NCBI RefSeq assembly: GCF_003160695.1
Contig: NZ_QGDD01000006.1
Span: 243,800-307,799, forward strand
Length of the DNA stretch: 64,000 bases
Direction of reading: 5' to 3'
Source: Nocardioides silvaticus
GTDB lineage: Bacteria > Actinomycetota > Actinomycetes > Propionibacteriales > Nocardioidaceae
Position 1 is the first letter of the stretch. The number at the start of each line of letters is the position of its first letter. Under the pieces are notes generated by a model, which saw nothing but the letters and a program-made list of their open reading frames with translations, did no database searches and had not been told where the DNA came from. The translations under genes and the position numbers were made by a program. Positions 15,985-24,996 of the stretch are shown here, piece after piece.

Positions 15985-15999
15985 GTCGGCGACGCCGAC
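15985..15999. promoter_or_regulatory. Perfect 15-base palindrome upstream of the M36 gene
   Basis: GTCGGCG-A-CGCCGAC lies 41 bases upstream of the protease start codon. It could be an operator or just a GC-rich hairpin in the leader. Confidence 0.3.
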
Positions 16000-16070
16000 C
16001 CTCGCACCCTAAGCGCAGGGAGCGCCCAGGGGCGAGGGTCCGGAGAATCTCCTGGAAGACTCTCGAAGGA

Positions 16071-19000
16071 TCAGTCGACGGTGGCGTCGTACGCGGTGTT
16101 GGTGACCAGGTTCGAGGTGCGCACGACGGTCCCGTCGTCGAGCGACTGCGCCCGCAGGTGCACCGCCCGGCAGCCTGCTGCCGTCCGCTTGATGCTCACG
16201 GTGATGTCCTTGTACCTGCCGGACTGGAGCGTCGGGGTCAGGTAGCTCCCGGTGGCGGCGGGCAGCGTGATCACGGTCGACCCGGCCTTGACGGTGACCG
16301 TGAACGAGCCGGCGCAGCCGTCGGTCCGGGTCAGGCGCAGACCGATCTGCGTCGACGTGGTGCTGTTGTTCTTCAGCCGCAGCTTGAACGACGTCGACTG
16401 GCCGACCTTGAGCGCCGGCGCGGTCGCCGTCTGCTCGTCGACCGGCCCGCCGGTCATCGGCTGCGAGCCCTGCTTGACGAACAGCTCGTAGCCGCTCGTG
16501 CCGTTGGTGGGCGCGGCGGTGTTGGTCTCCGTGGTCACCGACTCGATGAGGTCGCCCTCGGACGAGAGGAGGTCCACAGCGACCCGCGAGGTCACTTGGC
16601 CCGGAGCCGTCGGCGTCACGCGGAGCTCGAACAGCACGGTCTTGCCGGGTGCGACGGTGCCGGTCACGAAGTTGCCGGCGCCGTCGGTCGGGAGCACCTG
16701 GGCCGGGAAGCCGGTGGCCCAGACCTGGGCGGTGGCGGCGGCCTTCGAGGACGTCAGCCGGAACTTGTAGGCGTGGGCGACGGTGTCCTCGTTGACGATG
16801 CCGAGCTTGTACTTCATCTGCGTGCCGCTGGCCTTCACGGTCCGCGTCACCAGGTGGTCGTGACCGGTGTAGACCGACCCGATGCCGAGGATCTTGATGT
16901 CGGCGGTGGTCGTGCTGATGCCGGTCAGGGCGATGACGGTCGGCGAGGTGTCGCCGGCGTTGTGCGCGATCGAGAGCGACGCCGTGGCCGGGCCGGCGTC
17001 GCCGGCCGTGAACCGGACCGAGACGGCGCAGGACGCGTTCGGCGCCACGGGGACTCCGGTGCAGGTGTTGGCCGACACCTCGAAGGAGTCGGCGTCGGCT
17101 CCGGTCACCGACGTCGCGCCGACGACCAGGTCGGCGCTGCCGGTGTTGGTCAGGGTCACCGTCTTCGGGGCGCTCGTGCTGCCCATCCCCACCTCGCCGA
17201 AGGCGAGCTCGGTCGTCGACGGGCTCACGACCGGAGCGGCGCCGGTGCCGCTGAGGGCGACGGCGCTGGTGCCGGTGCCGTCGTGCGTCAGCGTCAGCAG
17301 GGCCGCCTTCGCGCCGGCCGAGCCCGGGTTGAACCGGACCGACAGCGTGCAGGTCGCGCCGGTGGGGAGGGTCGCGCCGTGGCAGGTGCTGCCGGTCAGG
17401 TCGAAGCTGCCGGGGTCGCCGCCGACGAGCCCGAAGCCGGTCAGCTCGAGCGGGTCGGGACCGGTGTTGGTGACGGTGAGCGGCTGGGCGGACGACGGGG
17501 TGCCGACCGCCTGGGTCCCGAAGTTCTTCGACGCCGGGCTGACGGCTGCCGTCGCCCGGGTGCCGGTGGCAGTCAGGTCCACGATGGCGGACGCGCCGGC
17601 GTCGTGCGCCACGGTCAGCGTGGCCGCCTTGGTCTCGCGTGAGGTCGGCGTGACCCGGACGGACAGCACGCAGGAGGCGCCGGGTGCGAGCGCCTCGCCG
17701 GAGCAGTCGTTGGCGGACACGGCGAACTGCCCCGCGTCGACGCCGGACAGGTTGGCCGCGCCGACGATGAGGGCGGTCTCGCCGGTGTTGGTCACGGTCG
17801 CGGCCAGCGGCGCGGACGTCGCGTTGACCCGGACCGAGCCGAAGTCCAGGCTCGCGGTGTCGATGCTCGCCTCGGCGCCCAGCCCGCTGCCGGAGAGCCC
17901 GACGGTCCGGGCGACGCCGGCGTTGTGGGTGATCGAGAGGCTCGCCGACGCGTCGCCGCGGGCGTCGGGAGCGAAGCGGACGTCCACGGTGCAGGTCGCG
18001 TCCTTGGCGAGGGCGGCGCCGTCGCAGGTGTTGCCGGCGATCTGGAAGTCGTCGGCGTCGGCTCCGGTCACGCTGACCGCGTTGACGGTCATCGCCCCGT
18101 TCCCGGTGTTGGTCACGGTGACGGTCCGGCTCGCGGTCGTCGTACCGACGCCGGCGGGGCCGAGGTCGACCGACGAGGGGGTCGGGTTCGGGTAGCCGCG
18201 CGTCGCGATGCCGGTGAGGGCGACCGAGTGAGGGGAGCCGGCCACAGAGGTGGGTACGACGATGGTCGCCGCCTTCAGGCCCATCGACGTCGGGGCGAAA
18301 CGGACCCCGATCGCGCAGGACGCGCCAGCGTTGAGGGTCGGCCCGCAGGTGGTCGACGGGATCGTGAACTGGTCGGCCGCGGGGCCGCCGAGGGTGATCG
18401 GGTCGAGGGAGATCGGGGCGGCCCCGTTGTTGGTCACGGTGTGGTTGACGGTGCCCGTGGTGTTGCCGACCGCCGTGGGGGCGAACTGCCGCACGCCCGG
18501 GTTGACGGTGATGGGGGAGGCCGCGGTGCCGGTGCCGGTCAGGGGGACCGTCTTGGTGAGGCCGTTGCTGACGATGGACAGGGTCGCGTTGCGGGTGCCG
18601 ACGGCCGTCGGTCGGAACAGCACGTCGATCGCGCACTCCTCGCCGGGGGCGAGCGGCGAGGGGCAGTCGTAGGCGACGCTGAACTCGCCGGAGGGGGAGA
18701 CCGAGAAGGTGTCCATCGAGACGATGAGCTGGGAGTTGCCGGTGTTGGTGATCGTCACCGGCTGCGGGGCGCTCGAGGTGGCGATCGTCTGCGGGTCGAA
18801 GGAGAGCGACGCGGGCGAGGTGGACGTGACCCTGGTGGCGGCGACCGCGGTGCCGCTCACCGCCACCGCCTTGTCGGGCTGGCCGACCGTCTTGAGGGTC
18901 AGCGTCGCGGTCTTGTTGCCGGTGTTGGTGGGCTTGAAGAGGACCTCGACGGTGCACGGCTCCGGCCCCACGAGCTCGGCGACCGCGCAGCCGTCACGGA

Positions 19001-19889
19001 GCTCGAACTGGTTGGCGTTCGCGCCGCTCAGCGCGGCGCCGTTCCACTCCAGCGCGCCGGCCCCGGAGCTGGACACCGCGACGTCGGCGGCACCGATGGC
19101 CCCGACGGGGGTGCTGGGGATGCTGACGCTGGCGGGCGCGGTGAGCGTCGGCGTGCCGGTCGCCCCGGCGAGCTGCACGGAAGCAGGTGAGCCGGCGTTG
19201 CTCGCGACGTTCAGGGTCGCCGTCTTGGCGCCGGCGGTCGTCGGCAGGAACCGTACGGTGATGTCGCAGGTGCCGCCCGAGGTCGTGGCGGCGACCGCGC
19301 AGTCGTTGCCGACGAGCGAGAACTGGTTGGCGTTGGTGCCCGAGAACGTGACGCCGCTGACCTCGAGCGGCAGCTCGCCGGTGCTGGTGACGGTGACCAC
19401 GCGGGTCGTCGGCTCGCCGACCGTCGTGGGGCCGAAGGCGCCGGGGTCGCTCAGGGCGATGCCGGCAGTGCTCGTCGTCGCCGAGAGCGCGACGGTCAGG
19501 TCAGGGCCGGCGGTGGTGGGCACCACCAGGGTCGCCGTCCGCGGGCCGGCCGCGGCCGCGGCGAAGGTGACCTCGATCGTGCAGTTCTCGTCGGGGCTGA
19601 GCTCGACCGACCCGCCGGCGCCGCCGCCGCACGTCTCGCTCGCCCAGAAGCTGGTCCGGTCGGCGCCGGTGACCCGCGGCGAGCCGACGACCACGTCCTC
19701 GGTGCCGGTGTTGGTGACGTCGACGCTCTTGGTCTCCTGGCCCGGGCCGGGCGTGGCGGGCCCGAAGGAAAGCGTCGGGGTCGACACCTCGACCTCCGCA
19801 GCCGCTCGGGCGGGCGTCGGGGCGAGGACCAGGACGCCCACGGCGAGGAGGAGCGAGAGCAGGCGGGCAGGCACAGCGGGAGCACGCAT
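16071..19889 (-). CDS. Giant secreted protein with choice-of-anchor D (ASH/Ig-like) repeats
   Basis: 1,272 residues. A signal peptide is clear (short basic N-terminus, LLSLLLAVGVLVLAP core, cleavage near ARAAA). Then about ten repeats of roughly 105 residues follow, each with the pattern VTVTNTG, an internal Cys pair, C..V.VRF.P and a closing LSGTG, typical of choice-of-anchor D / ASPM-SPD-2-Hydin-like beta domains. The last 280 residues differ (GHDHLVTRTVKASGTQMKY onward) and include two further beta domains. No LPXTG or C-terminal TM is seen, so it is probably released or held non-covalently. Same strand and 126 bases upstream of the M36 gene; an adhesin or matrix role is inferred. Confidence 0.85.
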   Translation of the reverse strand: MRAPAVPARLLSLLLAVGVLVLAPTPARAAAEVEVSTPTLSFGPATPGPGQETKSVDVTNTGTEDVVVGSPRVTGADRTSFWASETCGGGAGGSVELSPDENCTIEVTFAAAAAGPRTATLVVPTTAGPDLTVALSATTSTAGIALSDPGAFGPTTVGEPTTRVVTVTSTGELPLEVSGVTFSGTNANQFSLVGNDCAVAATTSGGTCDITVRFLPTTAGAKTATLNVASNAGSPASVQLAGATGTPTLTAPASVSIPSTPVGAIGAADVAVSSSGAGALEWNGAALSGANANQFELRDGCAVAELVGPEPCTVEVLFKPTNTGNKTATLTLKTVGQPDKAVAVSGTAVAATRVTSTSPASLSFDPQTIATSSAPQPVTITNTGNSQLIVSMDTFSVSPSGEFSVAYDCPSPLAPGEECAIDVLFRPTAVGTRNATLSIVSNGLTKTVPLTGTGTAASPITVNPGVRQFAPTAVGNTTGTVNHTVTNNGAAPISLDPITLGGPAADQFTIPSTTCGPTLNAGASCAIGVRFAPTSMGLKAATIVVPTSVAGSPHSVALTGIATRGYPNPTPSSVDLGPAGVGTTTASRTVTVTNTGNGAMTVNAVSVTGADADDFQIAGNTCDGAALAKDATCTVDVRFAPDARGDASASLSITHNAGVARTVGLSGSGLGAEASIDTASLDFGSVRVNATSAPLAATVTNTGETALIVGAANLSGVDAGQFAVSANDCSGEALAPGASCVLSVRVTPTSRETKAATLTVAHDAGASAIVDLTATGTRATAAVSPASKNFGTQAVGTPSSAQPLTVTNTGPDPLELTGFGLVGGDPGSFDLTGSTCHGATLPTGATCTLSVRFNPGSAGAKAALLTLTHDGTGTSAVALSGTGAAPVVSPSTTELAFGEVGMGSTSAPKTVTLTNTGSADLVVGATSVTGADADSFEVSANTCTGVPVAPNASCAVSVRFTAGDAGPATASLSIAHNAGDTSPTVIALTGISTTTADIKILGIGSVYTGHDHLVTRTVKASGTQMKYKLGIVNEDTVAHAYKFRLTSSKAAATAQVWATGFPAQVLPTDGAGNFVTGTVAPGKTVLFELRVTPTAPGQVTSRVAVDLLSSEGDLIESVTTETNTAAPTNGTSGYELFVKQGSQPMTGGPVDEQTATAPALKVGQSTSFKLRLKNNSTTSTQIGLRLTRTDGCAGSFTVTVKAGSTVITLPAATGSYLTPTLQSGRYKDITVSIKRTAAGCRAVHLRAQSLDDGTVVRTSNLVTNTAYDATVD

Positions 19890-19976
19890 GGCCCGAACGT
19901 AGGGCAGCGTCGTGGCCGCGGTGGGTCGATTGCAGGAAATGGGGCGTCGGTGGCAGCGGGTAGCCTCGACGTCGTA

Positions 19977-20001
19977 CCCCCGGTGCTTCCTGCACCGGGG
20001 G
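19977..20001 (+). promoter_or_regulatory. Strong hairpin in the mfd leader
   Basis: Perfect 10-bp stem CCCCCGGTGC / GCACCGGGGG with a 5-base TTCCT loop, ending 36 bases before the mfd GTG. It could be a divergent-region terminator or a leader structure that affects mfd expression. Confidence 0.45.
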
Positions 20002-20037
20002 CGATCGTGCTGTTCGACCCCTGGGAAGTGAGCTGTT

Positions 20038-23000
20038 GTGACCCTCGCCGGCCTTGCCGACGCCGTCCTCGCCGACCCCGCCCTCGCGGCCGCACTGTCC
20101 GATGCGGCGGAAGGCCGGTTGCCCGCTCACGAGGTCACCGGCCCCGAGCCGCTGCGTCCCTTCCTCGTGGCCGGCCTGGCGCGCGCCGGACGGCCGGTGC
20201 TCGCGGTCACCGCCACCACGCGGGACGCCGAGCAGCTGGTCAGCGAGCTCGGCGACCTGGTCGACCCCGCGACCGTCGGCTACTACCCGAGCTGGGAGAC
20301 GCTGCCGCACGAGCGGTTGAGCCCCCGCAGTGACACCGTGGGCCGGCGGCTCGCGATCCTGCGGCGGCTCTGCCACCCGGGGGTCTCGACAGGCTCGGCC
20401 ACCGGGGTCCAGACCGGACCGTTGTCGATCGTGGTCGCGCCGGTGCGGTCGATCCTGCAGCCGCAGGTCAAGGGGTTGGGCGACCTGACGCCCGTCGAGC
20501 TCGCCGTCGGTGAGTCCGCGGAGATCGACGAGGTCGTCACCGGACTGGTCGGCGCGGCGTACTCCCGCGTCGACCTGGTCGAGCGGCGCGGCGAGTTCGC
20601 CGTCCGCGGCGGCATCGTCGACGTGTTCCCGCCGACCGAGGAGCACCCGCTGCGGGTGGAGTTCTGGGGCGACGAGGTCGAGGAGATCCGTTCGTTCGCG
20701 GTCGCCGACCAACGCACCATCGCCACCCAGGAGCGCCTGTGGGCGCCGCCGTGTCGCGAGCTGCTGCTGACCGACGAGGTGCGCGCCCGCGCCGCCGACC
20801 TCGGCCGCGAGCACCCCGAGCTGCGCGAGTTCACCGACAAGCTGGCGCAGGGCATCGCCGTGGAGGGCATGGAGGCGCTGATCCCGGCGCTCGTCGACGA
20901 GCTCGAGCTGCTCGTCGACCTGTTCTCCACGAACACCCAGGTGCTCGTGCTCGACCCCGAGCGGGCCCGGGCCCGCGCCCACGACCTGGTGGCGACGAGC
21001 GAGGAGTTCCTCGGTGCGTCCTGGGCAGCTGCGGCTGGTGGCGGCCAGGCCCCGATCGACCTGCAGGCGGCGTCGTACCGCGAGCTCGCCGACGTCCGCC
21101 AGCACGCCCTCGGTCGCGGCCAGTCGTGGTGGACCTACTCCCCGTTCGGCCTCGACGAGGCGATAGTCCCTGACGAAAAGCACCTCGAGGACGGGGATCC
21201 CGGTGCTTTTCGTCAGGGACTATCCGCAGAGCCGGCACCGCTCTACCGCGGCGACATGGAGCGCGCGTTCGCCGACATCGCGGGGTGGCGGGCTGGCGGC
21301 TACACGGTCGTGGTGGTGCACAGCGGGCACGGGCCCGCGCAGCGGATGGTCGAGGCGCTGGGGGAGCGGGACCTGCCGGCCCGCCTCGTGGAGGACCTCC
21401 CGGCCGGCAGCCCGCCCGGCGCCGACGTGGTCACCGTGACCTGCGGCAACCTCGCCCACGGCCTCGTCGACGACCAGCTGCGGCTGGCGGTGCTGACCGG
21501 TGAGGACATCGTCGGCCAGAAGGCGTCCACCCGCGACATGCGGTCGATGCCGGTGCGTCGCAAGCGGCAGATCGACCCGCTCGAGCTGAAGCCCGGCGAC
21601 TACGTCGTGCACGAGCAGCACGGCGTCGGCCGCTTCAAGGAGATGCGGCAGCGCGAGGTCAAGGGCGTGACCCGCGAGTACCTCATCCTCGAGTACGGCC
21701 CCAGCAAGCGCGGCGGCCCGCCGGACCAGCTGATGGTGCCCGCCGACAGCCTCGACCAGGTCACCCGCTACGTCGGCGGCGAGCAGCCCAGCCTCGACCG
21801 GCTCGGCGGCGGCGACTGGACCAAGCGCAAGAACCGGGCGAAGAAGGCGGTCCGCGAGATCGCGGCCGAGCTGATCAAGCTGTACGCCGCGCGGCAGGCC
21901 ACCCAGGGCCATGCGTTCGGGCCGGACAGCCCGTGGCAGCGCGAGCTCGAGGACGCGTTCCCGTTCCACGAGACGCCCGACCAGCTGACGACCGTCGACG
22001 AGGTGAAGGGCGACATGGAGCGCACGATGCCGATGGACCGCCTGGTGTGCGGCGACGTCGGCTACGGCAAGACCGAGATCGCGGTGCGGGCGGCGTTCAA
22101 GGCGGTGCAGGACGGCAAGCAGGTCGCGGTACTGGTGCCGACCACCCTGCTGGTGAGCCAGCACCTGTCGACCTTCACCGAGCGAATGAGCGGCTTCCCC
22201 GTCGTGGTCAAGGGCCTCAGCCGGTTCCAGACCGACAAGGAGGCCGCCGAGGTGATGGCCGGCCTCGCCGACGGCACCGTCGACGTCGTCGTCGGCACCC
22301 ACCGGCTGCTCAACCCGGACGTGAGGTTCAAGGACCTCGGCCTCATCATCGTCGACGAGGAGCAGCGGTTCGGCGTGGAGCACAAGGAGCAGATGAAGCG
22401 GCTCCGCACCAGCGTCGACGTGCTGAGCATGAGTGCCACGCCGATCCCGCGGACGCTGGAGATGGCGATCACCGGGATCCGGGAGATGTCGACGATCACC
22501 ACGCCGCCGGAGGAGCGGCACCCGGTGCTCACCTACGTGGGCGGCTACGAGGACCGGCAGGTCGTCGCCGCCGTACGACGTGAGCTGCTGCGCGACGGTC
22601 AGGTCTTCTACATCCACAACCGGGTGCAGTCGATCGAGAAGGCCGCCGCCAAGCTGCGGGAGCTGGTGCCGGAGGCGCGCGTCGCCACGGCGCACGGGCA
22701 GATGGGAGAGCACCAGCTCGAGCAGGTGATGCTCGACTTCTGGGAGAAGCGCTTCGACGTGCTCGTCTGCACCACGATCGTGGAGTCCGGACTCGACGTG
22801 TCGAACGCCAACACGATGATCATCGAGCGGGCGGACACCCTCGGCCTCAGCCAGCTGCACCAGCTGCGCGGACGGGTCGGCCGGAGCCGGGAGCGCGCCT
22901 ACGCCTACTTCCTCTACCCGACCGAGAAGCCGCTGACCGAGACCGCGCACGAGCGGCTCGCGACGCTGGCCCAGCACTCCGACCTCGGCGGCGGCATGGC

Positions 23001-23628
23001 GATCGCGATGAAGGACCTCGAGATTCGCGGCGCCGGCAACCTGCTCGGCGGCGAGCAGTCCGGCCACATCGCCGACGTCGGCTTCGACCTCTACGTCCGG
23101 CTGGTCGGCGAGGCGGTGCGCGACTTCCGCGACGACGCCCCCGAGCAGCTCGACGAGGTCCGCATCGAGCTTCCGGTCGACGCCCACCTGCCGCACGACT
23201 ACATCCCGAGCGAGCGGCTGCGGCTGGAGATGTACAAGCGGCTGGCCGAGGTCCGCTCCGACGCCGACGTCGACGAGATCGCCGAGGAGCTCGACGACCG
23301 GTACGGCGAGCCGCCGACCCCGGTCGTGGCGCTGATGCTGGTCGCGCGGTTCCGGGCGCGGGCGCGCCAGGCGGGGCTCCGGGAGATCACCGTGATGGGC
23401 AAGAACCTGCGGTTCGCTCCCGTGGTGCTGCCGGACTCGCGCGTCGTACGGCTGCAGCGGATGTATCCGAAGTCGATCGTCAAGGCGCAGGTCGAGTCGG
23501 TGCTGGTGCCGCGCCCGGGCACGCCGGGGGCGACCGGCCGCCCGCTCGAGGGGATCGCCCTGCTTGAATGGGCCCGCGTTGTCATCGACACGGTGATCGA
23601 CCCGGCTGAAGCGAAAGTGGGGAGTTGA
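20038..23628 (+). CDS. mfd: Transcription-repair coupling factor Mfd
   Basis: 1,196 residues; removes RNA polymerase stalled at DNA lesions and recruits UvrA. Domains in order: UvrB-homologous region (residues 1 to about 350), the RNA-polymerase-interacting CarD-like domain (GDYVVHEQHGVGRFKEM, about 520-590), a superfamily 2 translocase with GDVGYGKTE (about 672) and VDEEQRFGVEH (about 770), the TRG motif region (LHQLRGRVGRS), and the C-terminal TRCF domain. Two in-frame insertions stand out: repeat B at residues about 115-121 and a perfect 23-bp inverted repeat at about 375-396. Starts with GTG; it overlaps or abuts the lipoprotein gene downstream. Confidence 0.96.
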   Translation: MTLAGLADAVLADPALAAALSDAAEGRLPAHEVTGPEPLRPFLVAGLARAGRPVLAVTATTRDAEQLVSELGDLVDPATVGYYPSWETLPHERLSPRSDTVGRRLAILRRLCHPGVSTGSATGVQTGPLSIVVAPVRSILQPQVKGLGDLTPVELAVGESAEIDEVVTGLVGAAYSRVDLVERRGEFAVRGGIVDVFPPTEEHPLRVEFWGDEVEEIRSFAVADQRTIATQERLWAPPCRELLLTDEVRARAADLGREHPELREFTDKLAQGIAVEGMEALIPALVDELELLVDLFSTNTQVLVLDPERARARAHDLVATSEEFLGASWAAAAGGGQAPIDLQAASYRELADVRQHALGRGQSWWTYSPFGLDEAIVPDEKHLEDGDPGAFRQGLSAEPAPLYRGDMERAFADIAGWRAGGYTVVVVHSGHGPAQRMVEALGERDLPARLVEDLPAGSPPGADVVTVTCGNLAHGLVDDQLRLAVLTGEDIVGQKASTRDMRSMPVRRKRQIDPLELKPGDYVVHEQHGVGRFKEMRQREVKGVTREYLILEYGPSKRGGPPDQLMVPADSLDQVTRYVGGEQPSLDRLGGGDWTKRKNRAKKAVREIAAELIKLYAARQATQGHAFGPDSPWQRELEDAFPFHETPDQLTTVDEVKGDMERTMPMDRLVCGDVGYGKTEIAVRAAFKAVQDGKQVAVLVPTTLLVSQHLSTFTERMSGFPVVVKGLSRFQTDKEAAEVMAGLADGTVDVVVGTHRLLNPDVRFKDLGLIIVDEEQRFGVEHKEQMKRLRTSVDVLSMSATPIPRTLEMAITGIREMSTITTPPEERHPVLTYVGGYEDRQVVAAVRRELLRDGQVFYIHNRVQSIEKAAAKLRELVPEARVATAHGQMGEHQLEQVMLDFWEKRFDVLVCTTIVESGLDVSNANTMIIERADTLGLSQLHQLRGRVGRSRERAYAYFLYPTEKPLTETAHERLATLAQHSDLGGGMAIAMKDLEIRGAGNLLGGEQSGHIADVGFDLYVRLVGEAVRDFRDDAPEQLDEVRIELPVDAHLPHDYIPSERLRLEMYKRLAEVRSDADVDEIAEELDDRYGEPPTPVVALMLVARFRARARQAGLREITVMGKNLRFAPVVLPDSRVVRLQRMYPKSIVKAQVESVLVPRPGTPGATGRPLEGIALLEWARVVIDTVIDPAEAKVGS
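20382..20400 (+). repeat. Repeat family B, copy inside mfd
   Basis: GGTCTCGACAGGCTCGGCC, one base different from the copy in the HNH gene. Read in frame as VSTGSA within a variable loop between RRLCHP and GPLSIVVAPVRS. Confidence 0.8.
21162..21224 (+). repeat. Perfect 23-bp inverted repeat inside mfd
   Basis: Left arm 21162-21184 (begins GATAGTCCCTGACG) and right arm 21202-21224 (ends CGTCAGGGACTATC) are exact reverse complements with a 17-base spacer. The unit is in frame and encodes about 21 residues (IVPDEKHLEDGDPGAF region) with a lower GC content than the surrounding gene. It looks like an inserted palindromic element. Confidence 0.9.
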
Positions 23629-23630
23629 GC

Positions 23631-24293
23631 GTGAAGAAGGTCGGACGGACCCTGGCGTCCGCGGCGACGGTCGGACTGGCCCTGGTCGTCACGGGCTGCT
23701 CGAGCAACGTCATCGGCGCCGACGGCCCGCAGCCCGGCGTCGCGGCGCAGGTCGAGAGCACCGAGATCTCGCTCGACGAGCTGACCGAGGTCGTCGACGG
23801 TCTCTGCACGCTCCAGGAGGCCGACCCCTCGGCCGCCACCACCAGCCGCGCCTACGCCCAGGCGCAGGTCCTCCAGGCATGGGTCGGTGCGCTGGTCGCC
23901 ATCGAGTACGCCGAGGACGAGGGCATCGAGGTCTCGGCGCCCGACTCCGGCCTCGAGCTCTCGCCCGGGTGGGACGACGTCGACGAGGACGACGCCGAGT
24001 CGCTGCGCTCCTACGTCGACGCGTTCGTCCTCTCCTCCGCGATCCAGCAGGAGGCCGAGGAGCTCCCCGACCTCAGCGGCTACGACGTCTCGATCAACCC
24101 GCGCTTCGACGTGAAGCTCGAGGAGGGCGCCTTCGTGCCCGCGGGCACACAGCTGTCGGTGCCGGTGAGCGAGGACGCCGAGATCGACAACGCGGCCCCG
24201 ACCCCTGAGCAGCTCCAGGAGCTCCCCGAGGAGGAGCTCTGCGGCAAGCGTCCCGCGCCGGAGCCGGAGGCGCCGGCGATCCCGCTGGGCTGA
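23631..24293 (+). CDS. Lipoprotein, SurA-N-like
   Basis: About 220 residues. The N-terminus is a lipoprotein signal: KK, a hydrophobic stretch and the lipobox LVVTGC, giving a lipid-modified cysteine near residue 21. The mature part begins with AAQVESTEISLDELTEVVDGLC, similar to the start of SurA/PrsA-type chaperone N-domains, and is strongly acidic, but no PPIase domain follows. GTG at 23631 is chosen because GGGGAG lies six bases upstream; a TTG at 23625 is in frame. It follows mfd directly and precedes mazG by 18 bases, a gene order also seen around mfd in related actinobacteria. Confidence 0.75.
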   Translation: MKKVGRTLASAATVGLALVVTGCSSNVIGADGPQPGVAAQVESTEISLDELTEVVDGLCTLQEADPSAATTSRAYAQAQVLQAWVGALVAIEYAEDEGIEVSAPDSGLELSPGWDDVDEDDAESLRSYVDAFVLSSAIQQEAEELPDLSGYDVSINPRFDVKLEEGAFVPAGTQLSVPVSEDAEIDNAAPTPEQLQELPEEELCGKRPAPEPEAPAIPLG

Positions 24294-24311
24294 GCCGTCC
24301 TGGGTCCCGCG

Positions 24312-24935
24312 ATGGAGCCGACGACCGAGGACCCGCTCGCGGAGTTCGTCGCGGTCATGCGCCGGCTGCGGGCGGAGTGTCCGTGGAAGAAGGAGCAGAC
24401 CCACCGGTCGCTGGCGCGCTACCTGCTCGAGGAGACCCACGAGACCCTCGAGGCGATCGACACCGGCGACGTCGCGCACCTGCGCGAGGAGCTCGGCGAC
24501 CTGCTGCTCCAGGTCGTCTTCCACGCGGTGATCGCGGAGCAGGCGGGGGAGTTCGACCTCGACGACGTCGCCCGCGACATCACCGCCAAGATGATCCGCC
24601 GCAACCCCCACGTCTACGGCCCGGACGGGGGAGCGGCCGGGTCGGCCGACGCCCCCGACGCCGCGACCGTCACCGAGGTCTGGGAGTCGATCAAGGCCAC
24701 CGAGAAGGGTCGCGGCAGGCGCGACCACCCCGATGCCGTCCTCGACCTCCCGCCGACGCTGCCGGCCCTGCTCTACGCGGACAAGGTGCTGAATCGGCTG
24801 GAGCGAGCAGGCGCAGCACCGCCGACCGCGGGCGACGACCTCGGCGACCGGCTGCTCGCCCTCGTCGCCGAGGGCCGCCGGACGGGCATCGACCCGGAGC
24901 AGGCGCTGCGCGACGCCGTACGCCGGCTGCCCTGA
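24312..24935 (+). CDS. mazG: Nucleoside triphosphate pyrophosphohydrolase MazG
   Basis: 207 residues with one full MazG domain. CPWKKEQTHRSLARYLLEETHETLEAI supplies the EExxE metal-binding glutamates and EELGDLLLQVVFH the ExxD pair; KMIRRNPHVYG is the typical following helix. It hydrolyses (d)NTPs, including damaged ones, to the monophosphate. The C-terminal third is shorter than the second domain of E. coli MazG and looks degenerate, as in mycobacterial-type enzymes. Lies in the mfd operon direction, linking DNA repair and nucleotide-pool cleaning. Confidence 0.93.
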   Translation: MEPTTEDPLAEFVAVMRRLRAECPWKKEQTHRSLARYLLEETHETLEAIDTGDVAHLREELGDLLLQVVFHAVIAEQAGEFDLDDVARDITAKMIRRNPHVYGPDGGAAGSADAPDAATVTEVWESIKATEKGRGRRDHPDAVLDLPPTLPALLYADKVLNRLERAGAAPPTAGDDLGDRLLALVAEGRRTGIDPEQALRDAVRRLP

Positions 24936-24996
24936 ACTTCCCGGTTCTGGGTCGGGCGTCTTGGACGATACTTATCCTGAGCGGCGGGAGGTCGAC

